Shown: positions 43,188 to 54,382, numbered from the stretch's first letter. The stretch: DNA of 64,000 nt from Kluyvera genomosp. 3 (GCA_002211745.1 CP022114.1:2326645-2390644); one strand, 5' to 3'. Notes: generated from the letters alone by a model not told the origin. Made by a program: numbers and translations.

Positions 43188-44088
43188 ATGAATATCGAGC
43201 TTCGTCACCTGCGTTATTTCGTGGCCGTTGCGGAAGAGCTGCATTTTGGCCGTGCCGCGGCGCGGTTGAATATTTCTCAGCCGCCGCTGAGCCAGCAGAT
43301 TCAGATTCTGGAACAGCAGGTTGGCGCGCGACTGTTTGCCCGCACCAACCGCAGCGTCAGCCTGACGGAGGCCGGGAGACAGTTCCTTGCCGACAGCCGG
43401 CAGATCCTGCTGCAGGTAAACGAAGCCGCCGCGCGCGCCAGTCGTCTGCATCACGGGGAAACCGGTGAACTGCACATTGGTTTTACCTCATCTGCTCCCT
43501 TTATTAAGGCCGTTTCCGATACGTTGTCGACATTCCGTCAGCGTTACCCTGACGTGCATATTCAGACGCGTGAGACCAATACCCGCGAACAGATTTTACC
43601 GCTGACGGAAGGTGCGCTTGAGCTGGGGCTGATGCGCAACACGCAGCTCCCGATACCCTCGACTGGCAAATTATTCTGCGCGAGCCGCTGCTGGCGATGA
43701 TTCACCGCGACCATCCGTTAGCCAGCCAGCCGTCGGTCAGCCTTGTCGAGCTGGCGAAAGAGCCGTTTGTCTTTTTTGATCCGCATGTCGGCACCGGGCT
43801 GTATGACGATATTCTCGGCCTGATGCGCCGCTATGGCGTGACGCCGGTGATTACCCAGGAGGTCGGGGAGGCGATGACGATTATCGGTCTCGTGGCATCG
43901 GGATTGGGGTGTCTATTTTACCCGCCTCATTTCGTCGCGTTCAGTTGTATGAAATGCGCTGGGTACCCATCGCAGAAGAGGACGCGGTGTCGGAAATGTG
44001 GCTGGTCTGGTCAAAACACCATGAGCTTAGCCAGGCGGCGCAGCGCTTTAAGCAGCACTTGTTAAACGCGGCAAAGGTCAGCGTTTAG
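43188..44088 (+). CDS. ynfL: LysR-family regulator YnfL
   Basis: LysR-type regulator of about 300 residues. The N-terminal winged helix is MNIELRHLRYFVAVAEELHFGRAAARLNISQPPLSQQI; the effector domain contains GELHIGFTSSAPFIKAVSDTL and FVFFDPHVGTGLYDDILGLM. Deletions near 43651 (LPDTLDWQIILREPLLAMI after repair) and 43907. Divergent from ynfM, which it probably regulates. Confidence 0.92.
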
Positions 44089-44108
44089 CCGCCAAAAGTG
44101 TGAAAAAA

Positions 44109-44124
44109 TGTGCGTTAAATCACA
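44109..44124 (+). promoter_or_regulatory. CRP site upstream of mlc
   Basis: TGTGC-GTTAAA-TCACA fits the CRP consensus TGTGA-N6-TCACA with one mismatch. CRP control of mlc is known in E. coli. Confidence 0.55.
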
Positions 44125-44180
44125 AGGCTAAGTAAATATTTGACGTCGACCATTGAAGTACTTCACCATAGTCCACAGTT

Positions 44181-44200
44181 TATTTCGAAGCGCGAAAATA
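44181..44200 (+). promoter_or_regulatory. Mlc auto-operator
   Basis: TATTTCGAAGCGCGAAAATA matches the E. coli mlc operator (TATTT...AAAATA inverted repeat) and lies 13 bases before the start codon, so Mlc probably represses itself. Confidence 0.75.
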
Positions 44201-44212
44201 AGGGAGTTTACG

Positions 44213-45426
44213 GTGGTAGCGGACAGTCAGCCAGGCCATATTGATCAAATCAAGCAGACCAACGCAGGGGCGGTTTATCGTCTCATTGATCAGCTTGGCC
44301 GGTGTCGCGTATTGACCTTTCCCGACTTGCGCAACTGGCCCCGCCAGTATTACCAAAATTGTTCGTGAGCTGCTGGAAGCCCATCTGGTGCAGGAAACGG
44401 AAATCCAGGAGGCGGGAAGTCGCGGCCGTCCGGCGGTGGGGCTGATGGTGGAAACCGAAGCCTGGCACTACCTTGCCGTGCGCATCAGCCGCGGTGATAT
44501 TCATCTTGCGCTGCGCGACCTGAGCAGCAAACTGGTGGTTGAAGAGCAGCTTGAGCTGGCGCTGGAGGATGAAACGCCTTTCCTGAACCGCGTGCTGTCG
44601 CATATCGACCAGTTCTTTATTCGTCACCAAAATCTGCTGGAACGCTTAACGGCCATTGCCATCACGCTGCCGGGTATCATCGATACCGAAAACGGCATCA
44701 TTCATCGCATGCCGTTTTACGATGTCAAAGATGTCCCGCTGGGGAAACGCTGGAGGCGCATACCGGCGTGCCGGTGTATATCCAGCACGACATCAGCGCC
44801 TGGACCATGGCCGAAGCGCTGTTCGGGCCTCTCGTGGCGCACGCGACGTGATTCAGGTGGTGATTGATCATAACGTGGGCGCAGGGGTAATTACCGATGG
44901 TCGCTTACTGCATGCTGGCAGCAGCAGCCTGGTTGAGATTGGTCATACCCAGGTTGACCCTTATGGCAAGCGCTGCTACTGCGGCAACCACGGCTGTCTG
45001 GAAACGATTGCCAGCGTGGAGAGCGTGCTGGAACTTACCCAGGTGCGGATGCAGCAGTCAATGAGCTCGATGTTACATCAAAAGCCGCTCACCGTAGACT
45101 GGCTCTGCCAGGCGGCGCAGCAAGGGGATCTGCTGGCAAAAGATATCATTAGCAGCATCGGCACCAACGTCGGGCGTATCCTCGCGATTATGGTCAATTT
45201 GTTCAATCCACAAAAAATTCTTATTGGTTCCCCGTTTAACCAGGCGGCGGATATCCTCTTTCCGGCGATTGGCGACTGTATTCGCCAGCAGTCGCTGCCC
45301 GCCTACAGTAAACATATTGCCGTAGAACAGACGCAGTTCTCCAACCGCGGCACGATGGCGGGTGCGGCACTGGTAAAAGATGCGCTTTATAACGGAACAC
45401 TGCTGATCAGACTGTTACAGGGTTAA
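44213..45426 (+). CDS. mlc: Mlc (DgsA), ROK-family repressor of glucose and PTS genes
   Basis: Mlc represses ptsG, manXYZ, malT and others and is inactivated by binding unphosphorylated EIICB-Glc. N-terminal winged helix (NAGAVYRLIDQLGPVSRIDLSRLAQLAPASITKIVREM) and ROK domain with the zinc site CYCGNHGCLE and VEIGHTQVDPYGKR. GTG 44213 follows GGGAG as in E. coli. About 405 residues after repair. Deletions near 44300, 44341, 44746 and 44829. Confidence 0.94.
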
Positions 45427-45556
45427 CATTTTTTTGCCGTTTTGCAAAAAATTGCGCTATCTCAATCCGACCTCCTGACGCATCACGTAAACTTTCACCC
45501 CGTTGAATTATTCATTGTCTTGATATTCTATCGGCAAATTTGTGGGCTAGTTAGTG

Positions 45557-46250
45557 ATGCTAAATCGTTTCTTTATTACTGGAACTGATACTTCTGTCGG
45601 CAAGACGGTGGTTTCTCGTGCGCTATTGCAGGCGCTCGCCGCCAGCGGGAAACGGGTGGCAGGCTATAAGCCGGTAGCCAAGGGTAGCAAAGAGACCCCG
45701 AGGGTTGCGTAACAAAGACGCGTTGGTGCTACAAAGCGTGTCGTCGCTGGCGCTACCTTATGAGGCGATTAACCCTATCGCGCTGAGTGAAGAAGAGAGC
45801 AGCGTTGCACACAGCTGTCCGATTAACTACACGCTGTTGTCCGACGGACTGGCGAATCTGAGCCGCCAGGTTGATAACGTCGTCGTGGAAGGCACGGGCG
45901 GCTGGCGCAGCCTGATGAACGATTTGCGGCCGCTTTCTGAGTGGGTAGTGCAGGAACAGCTACCGGTACTCATGGTGGTTGGGATTCAGGAAGGGTGTAT
46001 CAACCATGCGTTACTGACAGCACAGGCCATCGCCAATGACGGGCTGCCGCTGATTGGTTGGGTCGCCAACCGTATCAACCCAGGTTTGGCGCACTACGCG
46101 GAAATTATTGATGTGCTGAGCAAAAAACTGCCCGCACCGCTGATCGGCGAACTGCCGTATCTGCCGCGTGCGGAACAGCGCGAGCTCAGCCAGTATGTTG
46201 ATTTAGCGATGCTCCGTAACGTGCTGACGGTAGATAGAATTTTGGCGTAA
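45557..46250 (+). CDS. bioD2: Dethiobiotin synthetase paralogue BioD2 (YnfK)
   Basis: ATP-dependent carboxylase-like enzyme of the BioD family. Walker [20 protein letters not shown] (residues about 8-26), [41 protein letters not shown] and [10 protein letters not shown] match E. coli YnfK. About 231 residues after repair. Two G deletions lie near 45700 (ccggaggggttg). It overlaps the clcB end by 48 bases on the opposite strand. Confidence 0.92.
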
Positions 46251-47493
46251 GGTGCGCGATAGCACTGAGGCTAACACGCAGGCAATCAGCAAGCCGGGCA
46301 GCAGCATATACTGCCCGGTCATTTCACAAATCATCAGCGTCGACATGATTGGCGCATGCGTCGTCGCCGCCAGCAGGGTGGCCATTCCGGTAATCCCAAC
46401 AAGATCGCGATGCTCTCGTGACCGGGAAATCCCAGACTCCATGTATTAGCAAACAAAATTCCCACTCCCAGACCAATAAATAGCGTAGGGGTAAACACGC
46501 CACCGGGCGCGCCTGAACCGCTACTGGCGAGAATGGCGAGCAGTTTGCACAGGAAGATCCCGGCGATGAGGGTCAGGGTGGGCGGTGCCAGCAGGAACGT
46601 TTGCACCACGCTATACCCATTGCCCATACGGCAGGGGTTAACAGCGATAATACCCGACGATTAACCCGCCAAGGGCCAATTGCCATGGTGGAGACAACTT
46701 CAACGCCAGGAAACCGCGATGAGTTGTATCCATTAACCACATCAGCAGCGGACCACCGAGGCCACACAGAAGACCGGTGGCGAGCATCAGCACATAATGC
46801 GTGGCAGTGAGCGTGGGTAAGGCCTCGACGCGATAAAGCAGCTCCGCGCCGCCGTTCATCGCCTGCGTGGTAAGCAGGGCAGCAACCGCTGAAATCACCA
46901 CGGGGCCGAGCGAGGCGAGCATCAGCGTGCCAAAGAGGATCTCGGCAATAAACAGGCTGCCGGCCAACGGTGCGTGGTAGGCACTGGCCATCCCGCGGCG
47001 GCCCGCAAGCGATCCACAATTTCCACTCCGCTTTTGGCGTAAAGCGTTGGGCAAAAAATGAAGCCGCCAGCGCAGCCAGTAAAATCATCGCTCCTTCCCG
47101 GCCAATCGCGCTGCCGCTGGCCACGACCAGCAGAGAGGCGGTTGATTTGACAAGGCTGGAGCCGGTGTCGAACTTGCCTTCGTCGCTTTCCAGGGCCTCC
47201 ATGTAGTCTGTTGGCGCATGAGGACGCTGACGCGTATAACGTTGCCAGCCCCACAGTAGCGTTCCCGCCGCCAGGCCTCCGAGCGCCGGGGTGATAAGGC
47301 GTCGCCACCAAATCAGGCCCTCCGCCGCGTTGACCAGACTGCCGCTGTCATTGCTTAAAAATAACCACTCCAACAGGTACATGGCGTGACGAAACAGCGC
47401 GACCGCCAGCGCCGCGAGGACGCCAATGACGATAGCCAGCAGAAGGCGACGTAACATCGCCTGAATATCGGGATAGGAATGAAGACGCTGCAT
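46203..47493 (-). CDS. clcB: H+/Cl- antiporter ClcB (EriC family)
   Basis: CLC-family membrane protein. Selectivity motifs are visible: [19 protein letters not shown] (GxxGREGP type), [17 protein letters not shown] (GxFxP) and the C-terminal IYRQH. About 430 residues after repair; ClcA and ClcB support extreme acid resistance in E. coli. Deletions near 47012, 47003, 46668, 46626 and 46418. ATG 47493 is the longest start; ATG 47457 ([12 protein letters not shown]) matches the E. coli start. It sits directly downstream of dmsD. Confidence 0.9.
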
Positions 47494-47507
47494 ATGACGC
47501 GAAACGC

Positions 47508-48120
47508 TTAGCGATACAATTTTTTATCGGCAACGGGGATCAGTAGCTGTGACTGCCACTGGGCGAGGGTGTTCTGCGCTAATTCCGCAAGGGCCTTGAA
47601 GAAAGGGTGATTGGCTTTGGCGACAAATTCATTCAGGAAGCGCGGTGCCCATGGCAACAGGTGCCAGGCCAGCAGTTGGTCGCAGGCTTCCTGACGATCG
47701 TTTTCAACCAGCCAGGCCGCCAGCATCAGCAGGGTACCGAAGTGATCTTCCGGTTCATTTTGCGCAACGTCGAAGGCAATCTGGTTTTCGCGCATCCACT
47801 GGCGCAGCGCCAGAGTCGAATCGCCAAACAGGACATTTTCACGATCTAACCAGACGGACCCCATGGCGGTGACGGGAGGGCCGACGGGCCAATAAACAGC
47901 CGCTGCCAGGCTTCCGCCAGCGATTCGTCGCAGGGAGCGGCAAAAGCGGCGGACAGCGCGTCGGCGTTGGCTACCGGGTATGGCCATTGTGCGGCCCATT
48001 CGCCGTCACGAAATGCGGCGACCAGCGGCTCGGCAAGCGCGCTGTCCGGTGCGAAGTAAAACAGTGCCCCAATACGCGAGCAGAAAAAGCTAAGGCGTCG
48101 TTGTGCTGAACGTCATTCAT
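47508..48120 (-). CDS. dmsD: Tat proofreading chaperone DmsD
   Basis: TorD-family redox enzyme maturation protein that binds the twin-arginine leader of DmsA and YnfE and holds it until cofactor loading. About 205 residues after repair: [63 protein letters not shown] and [13 protein letters not shown]. Deletions near 48072 and 47862. Its ATG overlaps the ynfH stop by one base (TAATG). Confidence 0.93.
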
Positions 48121-49020
48121 TACTGCAATTCCTTAAAGAGGCGCGGACCAGTTCCGCGCCGATAGATTACCCGGCAATCGCCATGCCGACGGTCATATGC
48201 AGGCCATAGAACAGCCCGCGGCCGATCAATTCTCCCGCTATCATCAGAATCAGACCGATGGTCAGTCCGAGCGCCGTAGGTGGAACCCGGCGCAGCAGCG
48301 GGCAGATCCAGCAGCCTAATCCGGCAGCCAGTAGAATAAAGCGCCCAACCTGCCATGTGCCCAGTCTGGCAGCAGCGCATTCGCCTGCTGTACGGAACTG
48401 TGGATGAAACCCAGATCGTTGGTCTGTAAAACCACCACGCCAGGCTTGCCAGCAAGGCCAGCACGCTTAATGCTGCGAAGAATTTGCCGTTAAACGGCAC
48501 CTTCGCCAGCTTCAACAGCAGAGCGGCAAACAGCGGCCCGGTGAGCAGCATAGTCAGGAAAAACGCGGCTGTCGTATAACCATTATACCAGGTTGGTACG
48601 GTATCTATCTGATAAACACGCGTCATTGCCCAGACAAATACCAGACCCAGCAGCATGCTGACGATGAGCCAGATGCGCCCAACGCCTGCGGCATTTTACC
48701 GAGCACTGAGAGCAGCCACCAGAATCCGCCCACGGCGAAGAAAAGGGAACCACTCGCGATTTCATTGCTCAGCGCAGAAGCGCCGACCCGGTTGAGCGAA
48801 TTAAACGCCCGCAGCGGTGAGCCGAGATGCAGTACCGACGCAAAAAAGGCTATCCCCATGATGACCCACAGGAAGAACATACTCAGTACGATGCGCCGCT
48901 GGTCGGCCGCTTCGTGACGTGCCGCCAGCCAGCCCATGCCGCTAATAATGGTCGCCCCCGCCACACATTGCCCAGTACGGTAAACAGCACCAGTGGCCAT
49001 TCATGCCATCCGTTGCCCAT
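48120..49020 (-). CDS. ynfH: DmsC-like membrane anchor YnfH
   Basis: Eight-helix membrane anchor that oxidises menaquinol for the YnfEG reductase. Starts MGNGWHEWPLVLFTVLGQCVAG, then GSPLRAFNSLNRVGASALSNEIASG, RVYQIDTVPTWYNGYTTAAFFLTMLL and ends GLHMTVGMAIAG. About 284-300 residues after repair. Deletions near 48965, 48692, 48433 and 48363. Separated from ynfG by one base. Confidence 0.92.
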
Positions 49021-49021
49021 C

Positions 49022-49636
49022 TCACACCTCCTTCGGATTGGCCAGGTAGCCAGTGGTATCGCCGCACGGACGTGCATTGGCGTTTGGTTTAATCACAATG
49101 CTTGGTTTGGTGAAGTGCGCCGACGGCAGCGGCGCAACAGCCGCCAGTTGGCCGTGCTTCTGGCGCAGTTCTTCAATCGGCCCAAAGTCCAGCGCGCGCA
49201 GCGGGCAGGATTCCACGCAGATTGGTTTTTTGCCTTCCGCCACGCGCTCATGACAGCCATCGCACTTGGTCATGTGGCCTTTGGCCGCGTTGTATTGCGG
49301 CGCGCCGTATGGGCAGGCCATGTGGCAGTAACGGCAACCGATGCAGACATCTTCGTTAACGACCACAAAACCGTCTTCACGTTTGTGCATCGCGCCGCTC
49401 GGCACACTTTGGTACAGGCCGGATCTTCGCAATGGTTACAGGCAATCGACAGGTAGTAGGCAAAGACGTTCTGGTTCCAGACGCCGTTGTCCTCCTGCCA
49501 GTCGCCGCCGCGTATTCGTAAATACGGCGGAAGCTGACGTCCGGGTTAAGTCTTTGTAATCTTTACACGCCAGCTCGCAGGTTTTACAACCGGTGCAGCG
49601 TGCCGAGTCAATAAAAAATCCGTATTGAGTACTCAT
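49022..49636 (-). CDS. ynfG: DmsB-like iron-sulfur subunit YnfG
   Basis: Four-cluster ferredoxin-like subunit that passes electrons from YnfH to YnfE. Cys groups are visible: CTGCKTCELACK, CEDPACTKVCPSGA, CIGCRYCHMACPYGAP and CDGCHERVAEGKKPICVESCPLRAL. About 205 residues after repair. Deletions near 49548, 49508 and 49400. Start ATG 49636 gives MSTQYGFFIDSARCTGC. Confidence 0.94.
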
Positions 49637-49646
49637 TAGCTAGTCC

Positions 49647-52077
49647 TTATACCTTCTCGATCTCAACCAGATTGGTGTGCTGCGGGTTGCCTTTCGCCAG
49701 CGGTGAAGGCGGTGAGTGGTCAGTGTGTTGATACAGGAACCGTGGTCGATGCGGTCGCCGTCCATCTGCGCGTCGTGCCAGGCTCCCTGGCCCATCGCTG
49801 ACACGCCCGGCATGATACGCGGTGTGACTTTTGCGGGTATCCGCACCTCGCCGCGGCCATTGAATACCCGCACCATATCGCCGTTCTGAATGCGCGTTTC
49901 TGCGCGTCAATCGGGTTGAGCCACACTTCCTGGCGACAGGCGGCCTTCAGCACATCGACATTGCCATAGCTGGAGTGCGTGCGGGCTTTATAGTGGAAGC
50001 CGAACAGCTGGAGCGGGAATTTGTCGCGCATCGGATCGTCCCAACCCTCAAAGGTCGAGGCATAGACGGGCAACGGGCTGATGGTTTCATCTTTCTCCAG
50101 CTGCCATTTTGCGGCGATGTCCGCCAGACGGCTGGAGTAAATTTCTATTTTCCCCGATGGCGTTTTCAGCGGATGGCCTGAGGATCGTTGCGGAAATCGC
50201 GGTAGGCGACAAAATGGCCGTTCGGATCTTTACGCTTGTAGATGCCCATTTTTTTGAGTTCGTCGTAGCTCGGCAGCGCCGGGTCTTTCGCGCGCATTTT
50301 CGCGTACAGATACTGCAGCCACTCCGCCTGAGTGCGGCCCTCGGTAAATTTCTGATGAACATCATCGCCAAGACGTTTGGCCACTTCGCTGAGGATCCAG
50401 TAAATAGGCTTACGCTCGAACTTCGGCGCGGTTGCGGGCTGGATAAAGATCAGATAACCCATATTACCGGCATAGTCGTTCGGAATGATGTCCTCTTGCT
50501 CGACGGTCATCAGGTCAGGCAGCAGGATATCGGCATATTTTGCCGAGGCGGTCATGAAGTTTTCAATTACCACAATCATTTCGCATTTGCTTTCGTCCTG
50601 CAAAATCTCATGGGTCTTGTTGATGTCTGAGTGCTGGTTGATGATGGTGTTACCGGCGTAGTTCCAGAAAAACTTAATCGGTACATCCAGCTTCTCTTTG
50701 CCGCGCACGCCATCGCGGGTGGCGGTCATCTCCGCGCCGTGGTCGATTGCATCCGTCCAGGTAAAGCAGGAGATGGCGGTTTTTACCGGGTTTTCCAGCA
50801 CCGGGAAACGTTCAATGGTAATGGTGTAGGTCGACTCACGGGCACCGCTGTTCCCGCCGTTGATACCAACGTTGCCGGTCAGAATGGGCAGCATGGCAAT
50901 CGCGCGTGCGGAAAGTTCACCGTTGGCCTGACGTTGCGGGCCCCAGCCCTGGCAGATATAAGCCGGTTTGGTGCTGCCGATTTCACGCGCCAGCTTGATA
51001 ATGCGGTCAGCCGGAATGCCGGTAATGTGCGAGGCCCATTGCGGCGTTTTGGCGATGCCATCATCGCCCAAGCCCTGAATATAGGCCTTGTAGTGGCCGT
51101 TGGCGGGCGCGCCTTCCGGCAGCGTTTTTTCGTCGTAACCCACGCAGTACTTATCGAGGAACGGCTGATCAACCAGGTTTTCGTCAATTAATACCCACGC
51201 AATACCGGCGACCAGCGCGGCGTCGGTGCCGGGACGAATCGGAATCCATTCATCTTCACGCCCGGCGGCGGTGTCGGTATAGCGCGGATCGATAACGATC
51301 ATGCGCGCATTTGAGCGTTCGCGCGCCTGTTCCAGATACCAGGTAATGCCGCCGCCGCTCATGCGCGTTTCAGCCGGGTTGTTGCCAAACATCACCACCA
51401 GTTTGCTGTTTTCGATATCGGAAGTGCTGTTGCCGTCATTGCTGCCGTAGGTGTAGGGCATTGCGCAGGCGATTTGCGCGGTACTGTAGGTGCCATATTG
51501 GTTGAGCGAGCCGCCGTAGCAGTTCATCAGCCGCATGACTGCCGAGCCAGAAGGGGAAGAGCGGGTAATGTTGCCACCAACAATGCCAGAAGAGTAGTTG
51601 ATGTACACGGCTTCGTTGCCGTAGTCCTTCACGACGCGTTTGAGGTTATCCGCAATAGTATCCAGCGCTTCCTGCCAGCTAATACGCTCAAATTTCCCTT
51701 CACCACGTTTACCAACACGTTTCATCGGTAGTTCAGTCGGTCCGGGTGATTGATACGACGACGAATGGAACGGCCACGCAGGCAGGCGCGCACCTGGTGA
51801 TCGCCGTAAATATCATGACCCGTATTGTCGGTCTCAACCCAATAAACTTCATTGTCTTTTACGTGCAAGCGCAGCGCGCATCGGCTACCGCAGTTAACGG
51901 AGCAGGCGCCCCAGACCACTTTATCTTCGACCTGAGCGGCCTGCTGCACCGCGGCGGCGGTTGCTCGCAGAGAGAAGGGCAAAGAGAGGCCGCCCGCGGC
52001 AAGCGCCAGGGATCCTATCGCCGACGATTTAATAAGGGTACGTCGACTTAGCCCCCTGGTTTTTCCTGATTAGACAT
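49647..52077 (-). CDS. ynfE: DMSO/selenate reductase-like molybdopterin subunit YnfE
   Basis: Catalytic Mo-bisMGD subunit, about 810 residues. Twin-arginine signal MSNQEKPGGLSRRTLIKSSA, Fe-S cysteines in GACSVNCGSRCALR, RACLRGRSIRRRINHPDRL, and MFGNNPAETRMSGGG. N-terminus and body resemble E. coli YnfE more than YnfF. Deletions near 52055, 51725, 50173, 49896 and 49706. E. coli has both ynfE and ynfF before ynfG; here only one gene is present. YnfE is implicated in selenate and DMSO-type reduction. Confidence 0.93.
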
Positions 52078-52158
52078 CGCTCACTCCATTATTATTTGAT
52101 TATTTCGACCTGAAATTAAGAACCGGCTAATGGATGAAAATGATACCTCTCCGGTGGT

Positions 52159-52168
52159 ATACAAGTAT
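52159..52168. promoter_or_regulatory. Palindrome ATACAAGTAT upstream of ynfE
   Basis: ATAC-AA-GTAT is a symmetric ATAC-WW-GTAT site in the ynfE upstream region. The same 10-mer in the other orientation (ATACTTGTAT) lies upstream of rspA at 54837-54846. Its regulator is unknown. Confidence 0.35.
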
Positions 52169-52342
52169 TAACCCTGGTCAATTCTGAAGAGATCCGAACG
52201 ATGAGATTTTGCGGGCGGCATTTGCCAGCAAAGGGAGGGCTGTGCATAATTGTTTTACAACAAAAAAAACGCTATTTACGGTCTTCTGGCGGTATCAGCG
52301 ACCGGGAATATTGGCCTCATCCTACGCTTATGGAAGAACCCT

Positions 52343-52740
52343 ATGCAGGACATTGCTACGCAAGTTATCCCGATGCCCGAAATTGATACGGTCACGGTTC
52401 CTCATAAAGGGGTAAATTTTTTACGCCCGAAATTTTGCTCGATTTTATTAGCGTGACCAACCAACCGGTTTTAGCGGTAACGCCGCTGGCGGTGCTTTAT
52501 TCGACGGTTGGCGTGCTACAGCAGACGGAGTTGCGCAAGATTCCGGTGCTGGTTTCCGGGCGAGTGGTCTATCCATTACCTCACAGGCGCTTCCTTGCCT
52601 GCACTCAAAACTCACGATCAACACGTCGACGCAAAAGCTGCGCTTCCAGGGGATCTGGATGCGTTATCGGACGATCGTTCGCTGAAGGACGGGTGCTGAT
52701 TGGCGTGGCGCTGGAGTTTATCGTCGAGCAAAAGCCGTAA
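52343..52740 (+). CDS. Unknown protein, about 133 aa, possible PilZ-like fold
   Basis: Reading from ATG 52343 (MQDIATQVIPMPEIDTVTVP) with one base restored near 52419, 52559 and 52690 gives a continuous protein with GGKFFTPEILLDFISVTNQPV, LRKIPVLVSG, SGLSITSQALPCLHSKLTINTS and a hydrophobic end DGVLIGVALEFIVEQKP. The R...SGLSITS...G.ALEF order loosely recalls a PilZ domain, but the signature is weak. GGAAG precedes the start. It lies between ynfE (divergent) and ynfD (convergent) where E. coli has no gene. Confidence 0.5.
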
Positions 52741-52772
52741 ATGCGGCCGCCTCGTTCAGAGGCGGCAGAACA

Positions 52773-53027
52773 TTATTGAGCGCTATCGGTACGGGTGTAG
52801 AGAATTTTAAAGGTATCATTGGCGCAGTGGCCGACCACCTGCGCGCCGGGCTGATCGGCCTGATCGTTAGGGACGACATCAAGCGTAAACGCGCTTTCCG
52901 CGACGCCGTTATGGATAATTTTCTGCTGAATGTCGCTGCGAACGCGTTCACAGGAATCCGGTACGGCCGCCAGAGCGGGCATGGCGCCTGTCAGCAGGAG
53001 TGCCAGTAACCAGCGTGAAGTTCTCAT
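52773..53027 (-). CDS. ynfD: DUF1161 periplasmic protein YnfD
   Basis: Intact 84-residue protein with signal peptide MRTSRWLLALLLTGAMPALA-A and a small domain with Cys in PDSCERVRSDIQQKI and VVGHCANDTFKILYTR, probably disulfide-linked. Matches the DUF1161 family and the ynfD position in E. coli. Function unknown. Confidence 0.88.
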   Translation of the reverse strand: MRTSRWLLALLLTGAMPALAAVPDSCERVRSDIQQKIIHNGVAESAFTLDVVPNDQADQPGAQVVGHCANDTFKILYTRTDSAQ

Positions 53028-53130
53028 GTTCGGCTCCTTTTCGTTAGAGACGTAAAAAGTATAGCAGTGCTAGTGTAAACAATTGTATTTCCTAATATGA
53101 TTGAGAAAACTCCCGAAACAGGATGACGGT

Positions 53131-53841
53131 GTGAAGAAAGTGATTTTGCTGGTGTCAGTGATGGCTCTGCTCAGTGGTTGTGAGAAGAACGATTCCCCGG
53201 CGGCGTTCACGCCGGAAATGGCCAGCTTCTCCAACGAGTTTGATTTCGATCCGCTGCGCGGGCCGGTGAAGGATTTCAGCCAAACGTTGCTCAACCAAAA
53301 GGGCGAGGTGGCGAAGCGCGTGAGCGCACAGGTTTCGCCGGAAGGCTGCTTTGATATGCTGGAGTTTCACAATATCGAAGAAGATACCGGCGCGCTGCTG
53401 GTGCTTAACGCCAACTACTATCTTGACGGCGTGACGCACGAGAAACGCGTGCGCTTACAGGGAAAATGCCAGTTGGCTGAGTTTCCGTCGGCGGGCGTGA
53501 CCTGGGAAACCGACGATAACGGTTTTGTGGTGAAGGCGCTGGGGAAAGAGAGCGAAGTTGATTACCGCTACGATGCTGAAGGGTATCCGCTGGGCAAAAC
53601 GTCGACCGTCAAAGATACCACGCTGTCGATTATCTCAACGCCGTCGCAGGATGCGCGTAAGAAGCTCGATTATACCTCAGTGAGTCTGCTGAATAAGCAG
53701 CCTATTGGCAATGTGACGCAGAGCTGTGATTACGACAGCTATGATAACCCGGTGAGCTGTGATTTAGTCATTGTTGATGAAAGCGTGAAACCCGCCACCA
53801 CCCAACGCTATACGATTAAAAACACGATTGAATATTACTAA
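53131..53841 (+). CDS. ynfC: UPF0257 lipoprotein YnfC
   Basis: Intact lipoprotein of 236 residues: VKKVILLVSVMALLSGC with lipobox LSGC, then FTPEMASFSNEFDFDPLRGPVKDFSQTL, which is nearly identical to E. coli YnfC. GTG 53131 is preferred over TTG 53101 because it gives a normal lipoprotein signal and is preceded by AGGA. Function unknown. In E. coli speG lies between this gene and ynfB; here only 49 bases separate them. Confidence 0.92.
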   Translation: MKKVILLVSVMALLSGCEKNDSPAAFTPEMASFSNEFDFDPLRGPVKDFSQTLLNQKGEVAKRVSAQVSPEGCFDMLEFHNIEEDTGALLVLNANYYLDGVTHEKRVRLQGKCQLAEFPSAGVTWETDDNGFVVKALGKESEVDYRYDAEGYPLGKTSTVKDTTLSIISTPSQDARKKLDYTSVSLLNKQPIGNVTQSCDYDSYDNPVSCDLVIVDESVKPATTQRYTIKNTIEYY

Positions 53842-53861
53842 AGCTTCACGCAGCTTCATGA

Positions 53862-53883
53862 AAAAAGGGCGCCAACGGCGCCC
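53862..53883. terminator. Bidirectional terminator between ynfC and ynfB
   Basis: GGGCGCC (53867-53873), loop AAC, GGCGCCC (53877-53883); preceded by AAAAAA so the minus strand reads a T-run after the stem. It mainly serves ynfB. Confidence 0.8.
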
Positions 53884-53890
53884 TCTTCAA

Positions 53891-54232
53891 TTATGGGTTC
53901 AGCGTGCGGCCCGTTGAACGGTCAAGGCAGCGCAGGGTGTTGGGTTCCCAGTAGGCGTTGACGTTCGGGCTTTGCAGACACTTATCGCGGGCGTCGAACG
54001 CCACGTCGGCTTTGTCCCACTCTTTTTCCGCGCGCTTATTTACTTTCTGGCGCAGCTGGCGAGTGTCGTTCCACTGCTCTTTGTCCATCGCTGCGTTCTG
54101 GCGGCTCTGCGCGCTATCGCCAGATTCAATGATCAGCTTGCTGGTTTCAGCAGACGCAGACGCGGTGTACACGATGGCACCCAGCGCAAGCATTGCCGTC
54201 AGGCACAGGCGTTTGCCAAGTGTAATTTTCAT
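53891..54232 (-). CDS. ynfB: UPF0482 exported protein YnfB
   Basis: Intact 113-residue secreted protein: signal [20 protein letters not shown]...SASA-E, then [45 protein letters not shown], a charged helical segment, and a Cys pair in RDKCLQS and LRCLD. Matches E. coli YnfB over its length. Function unknown. Confidence 0.93.
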   Translation of the reverse strand: MKITLGKRLCLTAMLALGAIVYTASASAETSKLIIESGDSAQSRQNAAMDKEQWNDTRQLRQKVNKRAEKEWDKADVAFDARDKCLQSPNVNAYWEPNTLRCLDRSTGRTLNP

Positions 54233-54382
54233 TTGCGGGTTCCTTTAACGTGATAAAAACAATGGCTCCTGTTGAGCAGTCTACTACATCTCTTTGGGCT
54301 GGCATACCCGCGAAAAGAGTATGGTCGATTGAGGCTTATTTTTACGTATGATAGGCCCACCCTAAGTGAATGATGATTAACG

